A stretch of 64,000 bases of DNA, from positions 56,903-120,902 of the forward strand of contig JBBSGR010000006.1 in NCBI GenBank assembly GCA_038253945.1, written 5' to 3'. The notes beneath the pieces are model-generated. The model saw only the letters and a program-made list of their open reading frames with translations. It was not told the DNA's origin and ran no database searches. The DNA comes from JBBRYW01 sp038253945 (GTDB lineage: Bacteria > Actinomycetota > Thermoleophilia > Gaiellales > Gaiellaceae). Below, one piece after another: positions 32,764 to 41,029 of the stretch. Every line of letters begins with the position of its first letter. The first letter of the stretch is position 1. The position numbers were made by a program, and so were the translations under genes.

Positions 32764-33897
32764 CTAGAACCCGAGGTGCTTGGCGATCACCATGCGCTGG
32801 ACGTCGTTGGTTCCCTCGCCGATCTCGAGGATCTTCTGGTCGCGGTACAGGCGCGAGATGGCGAACTCCTCCATGTACCCGTAGCCACCGTGAATCTGCA
32901 GGGCCCAGTTCGCCACCCGGTGGGACAGCTCGCCGGTGTAGAGCTTCGCGATCGCCGCCTCCTTACCGAACGGACGGCCCTGATCCTTGAGCCACGCGGC
33001 CTTCAGCGTGAGCCCCCGGCCGGCCTCGATCTCCGTCGCCATGTCGGCGAGCTTGAACTGCACCGCCTGGAACCTCCCGATCGGCAGCCCGAACTGCTCA
33101 CGCTCGCGCGCGTAGGCGGCCGCCAGGTCGTAGGCGCCCTGCGCGAGCCCAACCCCCATTGCCGCGACCGAGATGCGGCCGCCGTCCAGGATCTCGAGGA
33201 ACTGCGCATAGCCGCGTCCCCGCTCTCCCAGCAGATTGCCCTCGGGAACGGCGCAGTCGCGGAACGAGAGCTCGCGGGTGTCCGAGGCGTGCCAGCCCAT
33301 CTTCCGCATCGGCGGCGAGATCTCGTAGCCGGGCGTACCGTTCGGGACGATCACATTGGAGATCTCGTTCTCGCCGGTGCGCGCGGTGATCGTGACGCAG
33401 GCCGAGATGTCGGTACCGGCGTTCGTGATGAAGATCTTCGAGCCGTTCACGATCCACGCGCCGTCCCTTGCCTCGGCAGTGGTGCGTGTCGCGCCCGCGT
33501 CGGAGCCGGCTCCGGGCTCCGTCAGTCCGAAGGCGGCCAGCTTCTGGCCCGAGGCGAGCCGAGGCAGCCACTCCTGCTTCTGCTCCTCGCTTCCGAACAG
33601 CAAGATCGGCATCGTCCCGAGCGAGGTGTGGGCCGCCATGGTGATCGCCACCGAGGAGTCGACGCGCGTCAGCTCCTCGACCGCGATCGCGTACGAGACT
33701 GTGTCGGTCCCGGAGCCGCCGTAGGCCTCGGGCACCGGCATGCCCATCAGGCCCAGGTCGGCGAGCTCGGCCACGAGCTCGTAGGGGAAGCGCTCCTCCC
33801 GGTCGAGCTCCGCGGCCACCGGAGCGACGCGCTCCCGCGCGAACTCGCGCACGGTCGAGCGGACGAGCTCCTGCTCGGCTGAGAGGTCGAAGTTCAC
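32764..33897 (-). CDS. Acyl-CoA dehydrogenase
   Basis: 377 residues, standard length. Flavoprotein oxidising acyl-CoA to enoyl-CoA. Motifs: A-F-G-L-T-E-P-G-A-G-S-D-A (FAD), W-I-V-N-G-S-K-I-F-I-T-N, I-H-G-G-Y-G-Y, and I-G-E361-G-T-N-D-V-Q-R, whose Glu is the catalytic base position of SCAD/MCAD-type enzymes. Isovaleryl-CoA dehydrogenase would fit the leucine-degradation genes 8 kb away, but it is not adjacent to them. GTGA overlap with the next gene (pepA stop). Confidence 0.9.
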   Translation of the reverse strand: MNFDLSAEQELVRSTVREFARERVAPVAAELDREERFPYELVAELADLGLMGMPVPEAYGGSGTDTVSYAIAVEELTRVDSSVAITMAAHTSLGTMPILLFGSEEQKQEWLPRLASGQKLAAFGLTEPGAGSDAGATRTTAEARDGAWIVNGSKIFITNAGTDISACVTITARTGENEISNVIVPNGTPGYEISPPMRKMGWHASDTRELSFRDCAVPEGNLLGERGRGYAQFLEILDGGRISVAAMGVGLAQGAYDLAAAYAREREQFGLPIGRFQAVQFKLADMATEIEAGRGLTLKAAWLKDQGRPFGKEAAIAKLYTGELSHRVANWALQIHGGYGYMEEFAISRLYRDQKILEIGEGTNDVQRMVIAKHLGF

Positions 33898-35390
33898 GCC
33901 GCGAGTCTTGCCGCGAGCTCGCAGATGAGCCGGACGCCGTACCCGGTCCCGCCTCGCTGCCTCAGATAATCGGGCCGGCTGTAGCGCAAGAACGCCGGCC
34001 CGGCAATGTCGAGGTGGGCCCAGGGGCCTTCGCCGACGAACTCCCGCAGGAACTCGGCGGCCAGCACGGGTGAGCCCTGGCGCAGCACGGAGTGGTTCTT
34101 CATGTCCGCGAAGTGGGAGTCGATGTAGCGCCGGTAGCGTGGATGGAGCGGGAAAGGCCAGACGTGGTCACCGCTCGCGGCGCCGGCTTGGATGATCAGG
34201 TCACGCCAGGCATCGTCGTTCGCGAACAGGCCGGCGTACAGGTCGCCGAGGGCCAGCGTCATGGCCCCGGTCAGCGTCGCAAGGTCGATCAGATGGGTGG
34301 CGCCCTGCTGGCGCGCGTACCAGAGCGCGTCGGCGAGCACGAGGCGGCCCTCCGCGTCGGTGTCGGTCACCTCGATCGTCTTGCCGTTCATCGCCGTCAG
34401 GATGTCTCCGGGCCGGTAGGCGCCTCCGCCGGCCATGTTCTCGGTTGCCGCGACGACGGCGATCGTCCGGACCGGTGTCTCGAGCTCCGCAAGCGCCCCG
34501 ATCGACTCGACGACTGCGGCGCCGCCCGACATGTCGCCCTTCATCTCCTCCATGTAGGGCGCGGGCTTGATCGAGATTCCGCCCATGTCGAAGGTCACGG
34601 CCTTGCCGACGAGCCCGAGCACGAGGTCCGAGCGCGCGCCCGGCGGCTCGTAGCGCATGACGATCAGGCGAGCCGGGTTGTGGCTTCCCTGCGCGACCGC
34701 GGAGAACGCGCCCATGCCGAGCTCCTCCAGCTCGTCCGGTCCGAGCGCCTCGGCGATGACGTGCTCGGCGCCAGCGGCGATCTCCCGGGCGCGGGCCGCG
34801 AGCCGCTCGGGTGTCAGCTCGTTCGGCGGCATGTTGGCGAGGTCGCGGGCCCGATTCGTCCGGCCCGCGATCCGGGCGGCGCGCTCGGCTGCGGCCCGGA
34901 GGTCGTCGCTCGGCCCCTCCGAGGCAAGCAGCAGTCGCGTCAGGCCGGGAGGCTTGGCGCTCGTCTTCCAGAGACCCGGGTCGTACGCGCCGAGCACCGT
35001 TCCCTCGACGAGAGCGCGGGCCTGCTCGGAAGCTCCGAGTGGCAACGACTCGTCCACCAGCCACGCGATCGAGGCGGCGTATGGCGTCACCGCACGGGCG
35101 GCCGCACCGGCGGCCGCGCGGAGAGCGTCGGAGGTAAGAGCCTGCCTCGTGCCGACGCCCGAGGCGACGAGCCGCGAGGCGCCGAGACCGCCCTCCACGT
35201 GCAGCACCGCGACCCGCTCGAGCTCACCGCTGGCCTCGCCCGCGGAAACAGCCCGCGCCAGCGTGCCCCCGAGTCGCTCGTTCAGTTCCGCCGCAACGCC
35301 TCGCAGCGGCGTGGCCGGATCGAGGAGCGGGACGGCGATCGCGTCGGCCTCGAGAGCGTCCGTCGACGTGACTTCGACAGCGATCGCCAT
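33894..35390 (-). CDS. pepA: Leucyl aminopeptidase (M17)
   Basis: 498 residues. Two-metal aminopeptidase releasing N-terminal residues in the cytoplasm. Catalytic region: V-G-K-A-V-T-F-D-M-G-G-I-S-I-K, M-K-G-D-M-S-G-G-A-A-V and T-D-T-D-A-E-G-R-L. The family signature is usually N-T-D-A-E-G-R-L; here Asn is Asp. ATG 35390 is preferred because homology starts with M-A-I-A-V-E-V, and earlier in-frame starts are non-homologous. The 3' end overlaps the dehydrogenase start by 4 nt. Confidence 0.9.
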   Translation of the reverse strand: MAIAVEVTSTDALEADAIAVPLLDPATPLRGVAAELNERLGGTLARAVSAGEASGELERVAVLHVEGGLGASRLVASGVGTRQALTSDALRAAAGAAARAVTPYAASIAWLVDESLPLGASEQARALVEGTVLGAYDPGLWKTSAKPPGLTRLLLASEGPSDDLRAAAERAARIAGRTNRARDLANMPPNELTPERLAARAREIAAGAEHVIAEALGPDELEELGMGAFSAVAQGSHNPARLIVMRYEPPGARSDLVLGLVGKAVTFDMGGISIKPAPYMEEMKGDMSGGAAVVESIGALAELETPVRTIAVVAATENMAGGGAYRPGDILTAMNGKTIEVTDTDAEGRLVLADALWYARQQGATHLIDLATLTGAMTLALGDLYAGLFANDDAWRDLIIQAGAASGDHVWPFPLHPRYRRYIDSHFADMKNHSVLRQGSPVLAAEFLREFVGEGPWAHLDIAGPAFLRYSRPDYLRQRGGTGYGVRLICELAARLAA

Positions 35391-35444
35391 GCCGCGGCGA
35401 TCGTATCCCAGGGGCATTTGTCCCCCGCCCGCAGGACTTCGCGC

Positions 35445-35475
35445 GTTCTTCACAAAATCTTTGCTGTTCTTCACA
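35445..35475 (+). promoter_or_regulatory. Two direct 10-mers 21 bp apart in a divergent promoter region
   Basis: GTTCTTCACA occurs at 35445-35454 and again at 35466-35475, so identical faces lie two helical turns apart. The site is between divergent pepA (35390) and the small coiled-coil gene (35510), and TTATAA (35497-35502) follows. Likely activator or repressor sites. Confidence 0.4.
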
Positions 35476-35509
35476 TCCTTTTCGCCCTACCTGTCGTTAT
35501 AAGAAGGAC

Positions 35510-35695
35510 ATGGCCGACTCGCACAACATCGAGAAGCTGCAGGACCGGATCGGACGGCTCGTTGCCGACCGCCAGGCGCTGCGCGAGCAGACTGCCGCCG
35601 AGCAGACGCTCGAGCGCAACCGCCGGGAGATCGCCGACTCTCAGCACGAGCTTTCGCGGGCGCTCATCGCCCGGTACGTGCCGCACCCGGCGTAG
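35510..35695 (+). CDS. 61-residue coiled-coil protein
   Basis: Nearly all-helical: I-E-K-L-Q-D-R-I-G-R-L-V-A-D-R and Q-T-L-E-R-N-R-R-E-I-A give heptad-like spacing; the tail is Y-V-P-H-P-A. AAGAAGG lies 6 nt before the ATG. No membrane helix. Function unknown. It is the first gene of the plus-strand block that leads to the SCP2/S8/GAF genes, but a 167-nt gap separates it from them. Confidence 0.7.
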   Translation: MADSHNIEKLQDRIGRLVADRQALREQTAAEQTLERNRREIADSQHELSRALIARYVPHPA

Positions 35696-35862
35696 CGCCC
35701 CCATCAGCTGGACGGTCGAGCTTTCGCAGCGCAGGCCCGCAGGCTCGGGCAAGAGCGAGCTCGAAGGGTCCGGCGCCGTGCCGGGAGGCGCCAACCGGCG
35801 CCACCCGAAGCTCCGGTCAAATCATCTAGGCTCGCGCCGCCAACAGCGAGGAGGAGAACGAC

Positions 35863-36171
35863 ATGGCGGAGACGGCGAGGGAGTTCTTCGAGGGCCTCGA
35901 GTCGCGGGCCGACCCAGCCAGGATTGCGGGCATGAAGTCGAGCTACCGCTTCGACGTCGCCGGCGCCGGCACGTGGGTCGTCCGCGTGACCGACGGAGCG
36001 CTCCGCGTGGAGGAGGGCGCCGGCGACGCCGATTGCACGATCTCGGCCTCGGAGGAGAATTTCCTCAAGATCCTCGACGGGCAGCAGAACCCGATGACCG
36101 CCTACATGACGGGCAAGCTGCGAATCGCCGGCGACGTCGGCGCCGCGATGAAGCTGCAGAAGCTGTTTTAG
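35863..36171 (+). CDS. SCP2 sterol/lipid-carrier domain protein
   Basis: 102 residues, one SCP2 domain: Y-R-F-D-V-A-G-A-G-T-W, D-C-T-I-S-A-S-E-E-N-F, and Y-M-T-G-K-L-R-I-A-G-D-V near the end. SCP2 folds bind acyl chains or sterol-like lipids in the cytosol. GGAGGAG 7 nt upstream fixes the ATG. Its stop codon shares one base with the S8 protease start, so the two are coupled. Confidence 0.85.
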   Translation: MAETAREFFEGLESRADPARIAGMKSSYRFDVAGAGTWVVRVTDGALRVEEGAGDADCTISASEENFLKILDGQQNPMTAYMTGKLRIAGDVGAAMKLQKLF

Positions 36172-37016
36172 TGCGCGTGACCAGCCAAGCCGGCCCGGCG
36201 CGGCCCGATCCCGTCCCGGCGTGGAGCCTGCGGAGTGGTGACGTCGGGCGAATCTCGCTGCCGAGTGCGTGGCCGGCGCGGGTCACCCGTGACTGGGCGT
36301 GGGGGGATGCCGCGGGCAAGGGGGTGCGGGTCTGCATCCTGGATAGCGGGATCGAGAGCGGTCACCCGCTCGTGGGATCGATCGAAGGAGCAGTCGCGGT
36401 GTCCGTCGACGGCGACGAGACGGCGGTCGAGGAGGATGCCGAGGGCGACCTATGCGGGCATGGCACGGCGTGCGCTGGAATCGTCCGCTCGCTCGCCCCC
36501 GAATGCAGCCTGTTCAGCGTCCGCGTGCTCGGCGCCGGGTACACGGGCAGCGGGACGGCGCTTCTCGCGGGGCTGCGCTGGGCGGTCGAGCAGGGCTTCG
36601 ACGTCGTCAACATGAGTCTGTCGACGACGAAGAGCCAGTTCGCGGGCATGCTGCACGAGCTCGCCGACAGCGCATACTTCCGTCGCACCGTGCTCGTTGC
36701 GTCCGCCCATAACATGCCCGTCGAGAGCTACCCCTGGCGATTCGCCGCCGTGATCTCGGTGGGCAGCCACGAGGAGCCCGACCCGACCACCTTCTACTAC
36801 AACCCGGCGCCGCCGGTCGAGTTCTTCGCGCGGGGAGTGGGAGTCGACGTTGCGTGGATCGGGGGCGGGCAGATTCGCTGTTCGGGGAACAGCTTCGCCA
36901 CCCCGCACATCTCCGGCATCTGCGCCCGCATTCTCGGCGCCCATGCGGAGCTCACCCCGTTCCAGCTCAAGAGCCTTCTCTATCTGACGGCGTCGAACGT
37001 GAGCGGCGCGTCGTGA
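36171..37016 (+). CDS. Intracellular S8 (subtilisin-family) serine protease
   Basis: 281 residues from GTG. Catalytic triad visible: D58 (C-I-L-D-S-G-I), H97 (G-H-G-T-A), S241 (G-N-S-F-A-T-P-H), with oxyanion Asn181. There is no signal peptide and no inhibitor-type propeptide, so it should act in the cytoplasm. It overlaps the SCP2 stop by 1 nt and the GAF start by 4 nt (GTGA). Cytoplasmic S8 enzymes often mature or degrade a dedicated peptide; the repeat peptide encoded 0.7 kb away is a natural candidate, by context only. Confidence 0.87.
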   Translation: MRVTSQAGPARPDPVPAWSLRSGDVGRISLPSAWPARVTRDWAWGDAAGKGVRVCILDSGIESGHPLVGSIEGAVAVSVDGDETAVEEDAEGDLCGHGTACAGIVRSLAPECSLFSVRVLGAGYTGSGTALLAGLRWAVEQGFDVVNMSLSTTKSQFAGMLHELADSAYFRRTVLVASAHNMPVESYPWRFAAVISVGSHEEPDPTTFYYNPAPPVEFFARGVGVDVAWIGGGQIRCSGNSFATPHISGICARILGAHAELTPFQLKSLLYLTASNVSGAS

Positions 37017-37660
37017 CGAACGTCGAGGATTTCCGTGCCGCCGTCGCGGTCGGCGTGCTCGGCTCCGAGGAAGCCCATCAAGCGCTGCTCGCCTCGATCG
37101 TCGAGGTCGCCAGGGCGATGTTCGCGGCGCAGGCTTCCTCGGTCATGCTGCTCGACGAGCGAACGGACGAGCTGGTCTTCGAGGCCGTGGCCGGTCAGGG
37201 GTCGGACACGCTCGTCGGGACGCGCTTCCCGTCCAGCAAGGGCGTCGCCGGCTGGGTGCTCGTCACCCGCCAGCCGCTCGTGATCGAAGATCTCTCGAAC
37301 GACCCACGGCACGCTCGGGACGTCGCGGAGAACACCGGCTACGTGCCGCGCGGGTTGATGGCCGTGCCGCTGCTCCTCGAGGAGCGCGCGCTCGGGGTGC
37401 TGCAGGTGCTCGATCGCCCCGAGCAGTCGCAGTTCACCCTCGTCGAGATGGATCTGCTCGGGCTCTTCGCCAACCAGGCCGCGATCGCGCTCGACCTCCT
37501 CCAGCGCGCACGCCGTGCGAAGGCGATGCTCGACGGTGGGGACGAGGACGTCGCGGGGGTCGCGCGCCTGGCGTCGGCGCTCGACCGGCTCGAAGGGAAG
37601 CGGAGGGACGCGGGACTTCGCCTGCTCTCCGCGCTCGAGGACATCCTGGGCGAGCAGTAG
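37013..37660 (+). CDS. GAF-domain protein
   Basis: 215 residues. A single GAF sensor domain occupies about 20-165 (M-F-A-A-Q-A-S-S-V-M-L-L-D, G-V-A-G-W-V-L, V-P-L-L-L-E-E-R-A-L-G-V-L-Q-V-L, F-A-N-Q-A-A-I-A-L). A short helical C-terminus follows without kinase, cyclase or HTH domain. GTG overlaps the protease stop. So it is probably a small-molecule or redox sensor for its operon partners. Confidence 0.83.
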   Translation: MTNVEDFRAAVAVGVLGSEEAHQALLASIVEVARAMFAAQASSVMLLDERTDELVFEAVAGQGSDTLVGTRFPSSKGVAGWVLVTRQPLVIEDLSNDPRHARDVAENTGYVPRGLMAVPLLLEERALGVLQVLDRPEQSQFTLVEMDLLGLFANQAAIALDLLQRARRAKAMLDGGDEDVAGVARLASALDRLEGKRRDAGLRLLSALEDILGEQ

Positions 37661-37661
37661 A

Positions 37662-37687
37662 AAAAGGGCGGCTCGTGCCGCCCTTTT
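37662..37687. terminator. Strong, bidirectional intrinsic terminator
   Basis: GGGCGGC (37666-37672), loop TCGT, GCCGCCC (37677-37683), flanked by AAAA on the left and TTTT on the right. It sits 1 nt after the GAF stop and 29 nt before the end of the facing repeat-peptide gene, so it can stop transcription from both sides. Confidence 0.85.
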
Positions 37688-37715
37688 CAAGAAGACCTGG
37701 TGGTGAAGCTCGCGG

Positions 37716-37934
37716 TTAGGCGTCCTCGAGCATGGCGTCCTCGAGCATGCCGTCTTCCTGCACGCCGTCTTCCTGCACGGCGTCTTCGAGCATGTGCGCC
37801 TGGACGTCAGGGCCCTCGTCGGTCTTGCCGTCCTCCTGTACGCCGTCCTCCTGCACTCCGTCCTCCTGAACTGCGTCCTCGAGGACGTGGCCCTCGACGT
37901 CGGAGCCGCTCTTCTTTGCCTCGTAATCGCTCAC
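37716..37934 (-). CDS. Acidic pentapeptide-repeat peptide (VQEDG/MLEDA)
   Basis: 72 residues from GTG 37934, with AAAGGAGAGG upstream. The N-terminal 16 residues start M-S-D-Y-E-A-K-K-S-G. The rest is five-residue units: VLEDA, three VQEDG, an 11-residue break, then MLEDA, two VQEDG and two MLEDA to the C-terminus. At DNA level these are 15-bp repeats with silent changes, which means selection at protein level. About 40% of residues are Asp or Glu; Cys is absent and Ser/Thr are scarce. The layout (short leader, repeated core) resembles a peptide precursor. No known family is recognised. Confidence 0.72.
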   Translation of the reverse strand: MSDYEAKKSGSDVEGHVLEDAVQEDGVQEDGVQEDGKTDEGPDVQAHMLEDAVQEDGVQEDGMLEDAMLEDA

Positions 37935-38039
37935 TTGCCTCTCCTTTCGGATCTCGCGCGTAAGAAGTCTCTGCCCCACTAGACGAACACTGTGCCCTGA
38001 ATCTTCCCACAAGGCATGCGAACGTGAGATTCTCCCTCG

Positions 38040-39710
38040 ATGTCGCGGTTCCGCGAGCACATCGCCGAGTCAGGACGAGCGCTCCGGGCGGTCTTCGCGA
38101 ACCCCAATCTCCGACGCGTCGAGCTCGCGCTGATCGGCTCCGAGACGGGGAAGTGGTTCTACATCGTCGCTCTTGCGGTGTTCGCCTACGATCATGGGGG
38201 AGCGACCGCCGTCGGGATCGTCGCAGCCATCCGTTACTGGCCATCGTTCGCGGCGGCGCCCTTTCTCTCCATCCTCGGCGACCGTTTTCCGCGCAAGCGG
38301 GTCATGGTCGGAGCGACGTTGCTGCGCGCGCTCGGGATGGGCTTCGCGGCGCTGACCGTCTTGCTCGGTGGGCCGCCGGCTCTCGTTTACGCCCTCGCCG
38401 CCTCGGTCTCGGTGATCTCGACGGCGTTCCGCCCAGCGCAGGCTGCGCTGCTGCCCTCGCTGGTGCGAGCGCCTGCCGAGCTGACGGCGGCGAACGTCGC
38501 CTCGAGCACGATCACGAGCCTCGGTGTGGTGACGGCGCCAGCCCTCGGCGGCGTGCTGCTCGTCGTGACGAGCACTCAGCTCGTCTTCGCGGTCACCGGC
38601 GCGATCTTTCTCTGCTCCGCGCTCGTGGTCAGCCGAATTCAAGCGCCCGGTGATCGCCCGAAGTCGTCGACCGAGGGAAGGGAAGGCTTCGGAACTCAGC
38701 TCCTGGGCGGATTTCGGGCGATTGCCCGTACGGGCAGCCTCCGCGTACTCGTGCTGCTCTACGCGGCGCAGACTCTGGTCGCCGGGGCCATGAACGTGCT
38801 GCTGGTGGTCGCAGCTCTCGAGGTGCTCGACCTGGGGAAATCCGGAGTCGGATTCCTGAACGCGGCGCTCGGAGTGGGCGGCGTGGTCGGAGCGCTCGCG
38901 GCGCTGGCGCTGGTCGGAAGTCAGCGCCTCGCATCGAACTTCGCGTTCGGGCTCGTGCTCTGGGGCGCGCCGCTCGCCGTCATCGGCGTCTGGCCCCAGC
39001 CCGTGCTGGTGTTCGTGCTCCTCGCCTTCATCGGCGTCGGCGATACGCTCGTGGACGTATCGGGAGTGACGCTGCTCCAGCGCGCGGCGCCGAACGAGGT
39101 GCTGGCGCGCGTCTTCGGAGCGCTCCAGAGCCTCACCCTGGGCGGCTTCGGGCTGGGCGCGCTCGCGGCGCCCGCCCTCATCGCGCTGGTCGGCGTTCGC
39201 GGAGCGTTGATCTGCGTCGGCGCGTTGCTTCCCGCGCTGGCGACCCTCTTCTGGAGGCGTCTGCAAAGAATCGACGAGGCGAGCCTGGCTCCATCCGGCG
39301 AGCTGAAGCTGCTCCGCGGCGTCTCGATCTTCACGCCGCTGCCGCCCGAGACCGCTGAGAGCCTCGCGTCGGTGCTGACCGTCGTCGATGCCAGGGCCGG
39401 AGAGGCCATCTTCACCCAAGGCGATCACGGCGACCGCTTCTATATCGTCGCCGGCGGAGAGGTGGAGGTGACGATCGACGGACGGCCCGCGCGGGAGCTC
39501 GGGATCGGGGAGTCGTTCGGCGAGATCGCGCTCCTGCACGACGTCCCGCGTACGGCGACTGTCCGGGCGAAGACCGACACGCGGCTGTACGCGCTCGATC
39601 GCGCCGACTTCATAGCGGCCGTCACCGGCCACGCGCCGAGCGCCGACGCGGCGAATGCCGTGATCGCAACGCGGCTCGCCTCGTTTCGGCCGAGCATGGC
39701 CTCCGACTGA
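38040..39710 (+). CDS. MFS transporter fused to a cyclic-nucleotide-binding domain
   Basis: 556 residues. An MFS permease of about 12 helices (1-405), with Y-W-P-S-F-A-A-A-P-F and G-D-R-F-P-R-K-R after helix 2, is followed by a CAP-like cNMP domain (about 430-540). That domain contains G-E-S-F-G-E-I-A-L-L-H-D-V-P-R-T-A-T, the phosphate-binding cassette. So transport may be gated by cAMP/cGMP or a related ligand. ATG chosen at the N-terminus of the first amphipathic segment; no clear Shine-Dalgarno. Substrate unknown; its neighbours suggest export linked to the peptide/protease genes, which is inference. Confidence 0.85.
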   Translation: MSRFREHIAESGRALRAVFANPNLRRVELALIGSETGKWFYIVALAVFAYDHGGATAVGIVAAIRYWPSFAAAPFLSILGDRFPRKRVMVGATLLRALGMGFAALTVLLGGPPALVYALAASVSVISTAFRPAQAALLPSLVRAPAELTAANVASSTITSLGVVTAPALGGVLLVVTSTQLVFAVTGAIFLCSALVVSRIQAPGDRPKSSTEGREGFGTQLLGGFRAIARTGSLRVLVLLYAAQTLVAGAMNVLLVVAALEVLDLGKSGVGFLNAALGVGGVVGALAALALVGSQRLASNFAFGLVLWGAPLAVIGVWPQPVLVFVLLAFIGVGDTLVDVSGVTLLQRAAPNEVLARVFGALQSLTLGGFGLGALAAPALIALVGVRGALICVGALLPALATLFWRRLQRIDEASLAPSGELKLLRGVSIFTPLPPETAESLASVLTVVDARAGEAIFTQGDHGDRFYIVAGGEVEVTIDGRPARELGIGESFGEIALLHDVPRTATVRAKTDTRLYALDRADFIAAVTGHAPSADAANAVIATRLASFRPSMASD

Positions 39711-39760
39711 GCTCCGATCGAGCGCCGCGTCAAACCGGGACGGCTAGGATCGCGCGTTCG

Positions 39761-41029
39761 ATGGTGTTCGAGCGCCATGTCCTCCCGAACGGCGCGCGGG
39801 TGCTGACCGCGCCGATGCGGCACGCCCAGTCCGTGGCTTGCTTCGTGATGTTCGCTGCGGGTTCCCGCTACGAGACGCCACAGACGCGGGGGATCGCGCA
39901 CTTTCTCGAGCACATGCTCTTCAAGGGAACCGAGCGCCGCCCGACGACCCGCGCGCTCACGCGCGAGATCGACTCCATCGGCGGCGTGCTCAACGCCGCC
40001 ACGAGCAAGGAGTACACCTACTACTACGTGCGGTGTGCTGCGGAGTTCCTCGACACGGCGCTCGACGTCCTGCTCGACATGCTCTGGCATCCGCGTCTGA
40101 ATGCGGAGGAGATCGAGCGGGAGAAGGGCGTGATCTTCGAGGAGATGAACGCACACAACGACACGCCGCGGGACTATGTGGACGAGCTCTTCGAAGAGCT
40201 CGTGTACGAGGGTCATCCCCTCGCCTGGCGGATCAAGGGAGTGAAGGACACGGTCGGGGCGGCGACCCGGGAGACGTTTGTCGATTACATGCGCTGGTAC
40301 CAGCCGGGGCGAATGGTGCTCGGCGTCGCGGGGCAGATCGACGACGGGCTCGTGCCGCGAGTCGGGGCGCTGGTCGGCGATCGCGCGAGCGAGGAGCCGG
40401 CCGGGCCGGCGACCGTGCCGCCCGTCCTCGAACGCGGCCGGTGCGTGAACCTCGAGACGAAGGACTCCGACCAGGCGCACATCTGCATCGGTGCCTCCAC
40501 CTACCCGCTCGGTCACCCCGACCGCTACGTGCTGCAGACGATGGCCACTCTCCTCGGAGGGGGCATGTCGTCGCGGCTCTTCCAGGAGGTACGGGAGCGG
40601 CGCGGGCTCGCGTACTCGCTCTCGGCACTCAGTCACGGCCACACAGACGGCGGCTCCCTCTGGGCTCAGGCGGGCGTGGACATCCGTCGCATCGACGACG
40701 CCGTCGCGACAGTTGCGCATGAGTTCAAACGCCTCGCGGACGAACCCGTTTCGCCCGAGGAGCTCGACACCGCTCGCAATTTCACCAAGGGGCGCTCGGT
40801 GCTGCAGCTCGAGACCCCTCAGGCCATGATCAACTTCGGTCTCCGGCGGGAGGTCCTCGAAGGGCATGTAGCCGAACCGTCGGACATTCTCGCCGGCCTC
40901 GATGCGGTGACCGGAGAGGACGTGCAGCGGGTCGCCCAGGACACGATCGGGCGCAGGGGCCTGCAGATGTCCGTGATCGGGCCCTTCGACGATCCGAGCC
41001 GGTTCGAGCGGCTGCTCGAGCACGGGTGA
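39761..41029 (+). CDS. M16 zinc metallopeptidase (processing-peptidase-like)
   Basis: 422 residues. Inverted zinc motif H-F-L-E-H (residue 47 onward) with the distal Glu in E-E-M-N-A-H. The second half has R-L-F-Q-E-V-R-E-R-R-G-L-A-Y-S, typical of PqqL/MPP-beta-type M16B peptidases. Such enzymes degrade or trim peptides of limited size. TAGGAT lies 10 nt before the ATG. It is the last gene before the palindromic repeat block. Confidence 0.88.
   Translation: MVFERHVLPNGARVLTAPMRHAQSVACFVMFAAGSRYETPQTRGIAHFLEHMLFKGTERRPTTRALTREIDSIGGVLNAATSKEYTYYYVRCAAEFLDTALDVLLDMLWHPRLNAEEIEREKGVIFEEMNAHNDTPRDYVDELFEELVYEGHPLAWRIKGVKDTVGAATRETFVDYMRWYQPGRMVLGVAGQIDDGLVPRVGALVGDRASEEPAGPATVPPVLERGRCVNLETKDSDQAHICIGASTYPLGHPDRYVLQTMATLLGGGMSSRLFQEVRERRGLAYSLSALSHGHTDGGSLWAQAGVDIRRIDDAVATVAHEFKRLADEPVSPEELDTARNFTKGRSVLQLETPQAMINFGLRREVLEGHVAEPSDILAGLDAVTGEDVQRVAQDTIGRRGLQMSVIGPFDDPSRFERLLEHG

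Noticed and set aside
34092..37016. A 974-codon plus-strand frame through pepA to the S8 protease
   Set aside because: The first two thirds are antisense to leucyl aminopeptidase. Only 36171-37016 (catalytic triad) is real.
37719..37890. 15-bp tandem repeats that look like a CRISPR or VNTR
   Set aside because: Repeats are contiguous, without unique spacers, and encode a regular pentapeptide, so they belong to the peptide gene.
37716..41029. A classical RiPP cluster (lanthipeptide, thiopeptide, graspetide)
   Set aside because: No LanM/LanB, YcaO, ATP-grasp or radical-SAM enzyme is present and the repeat region has no Cys and almost no Ser/Thr. Only the looser peptide-system idea is kept.
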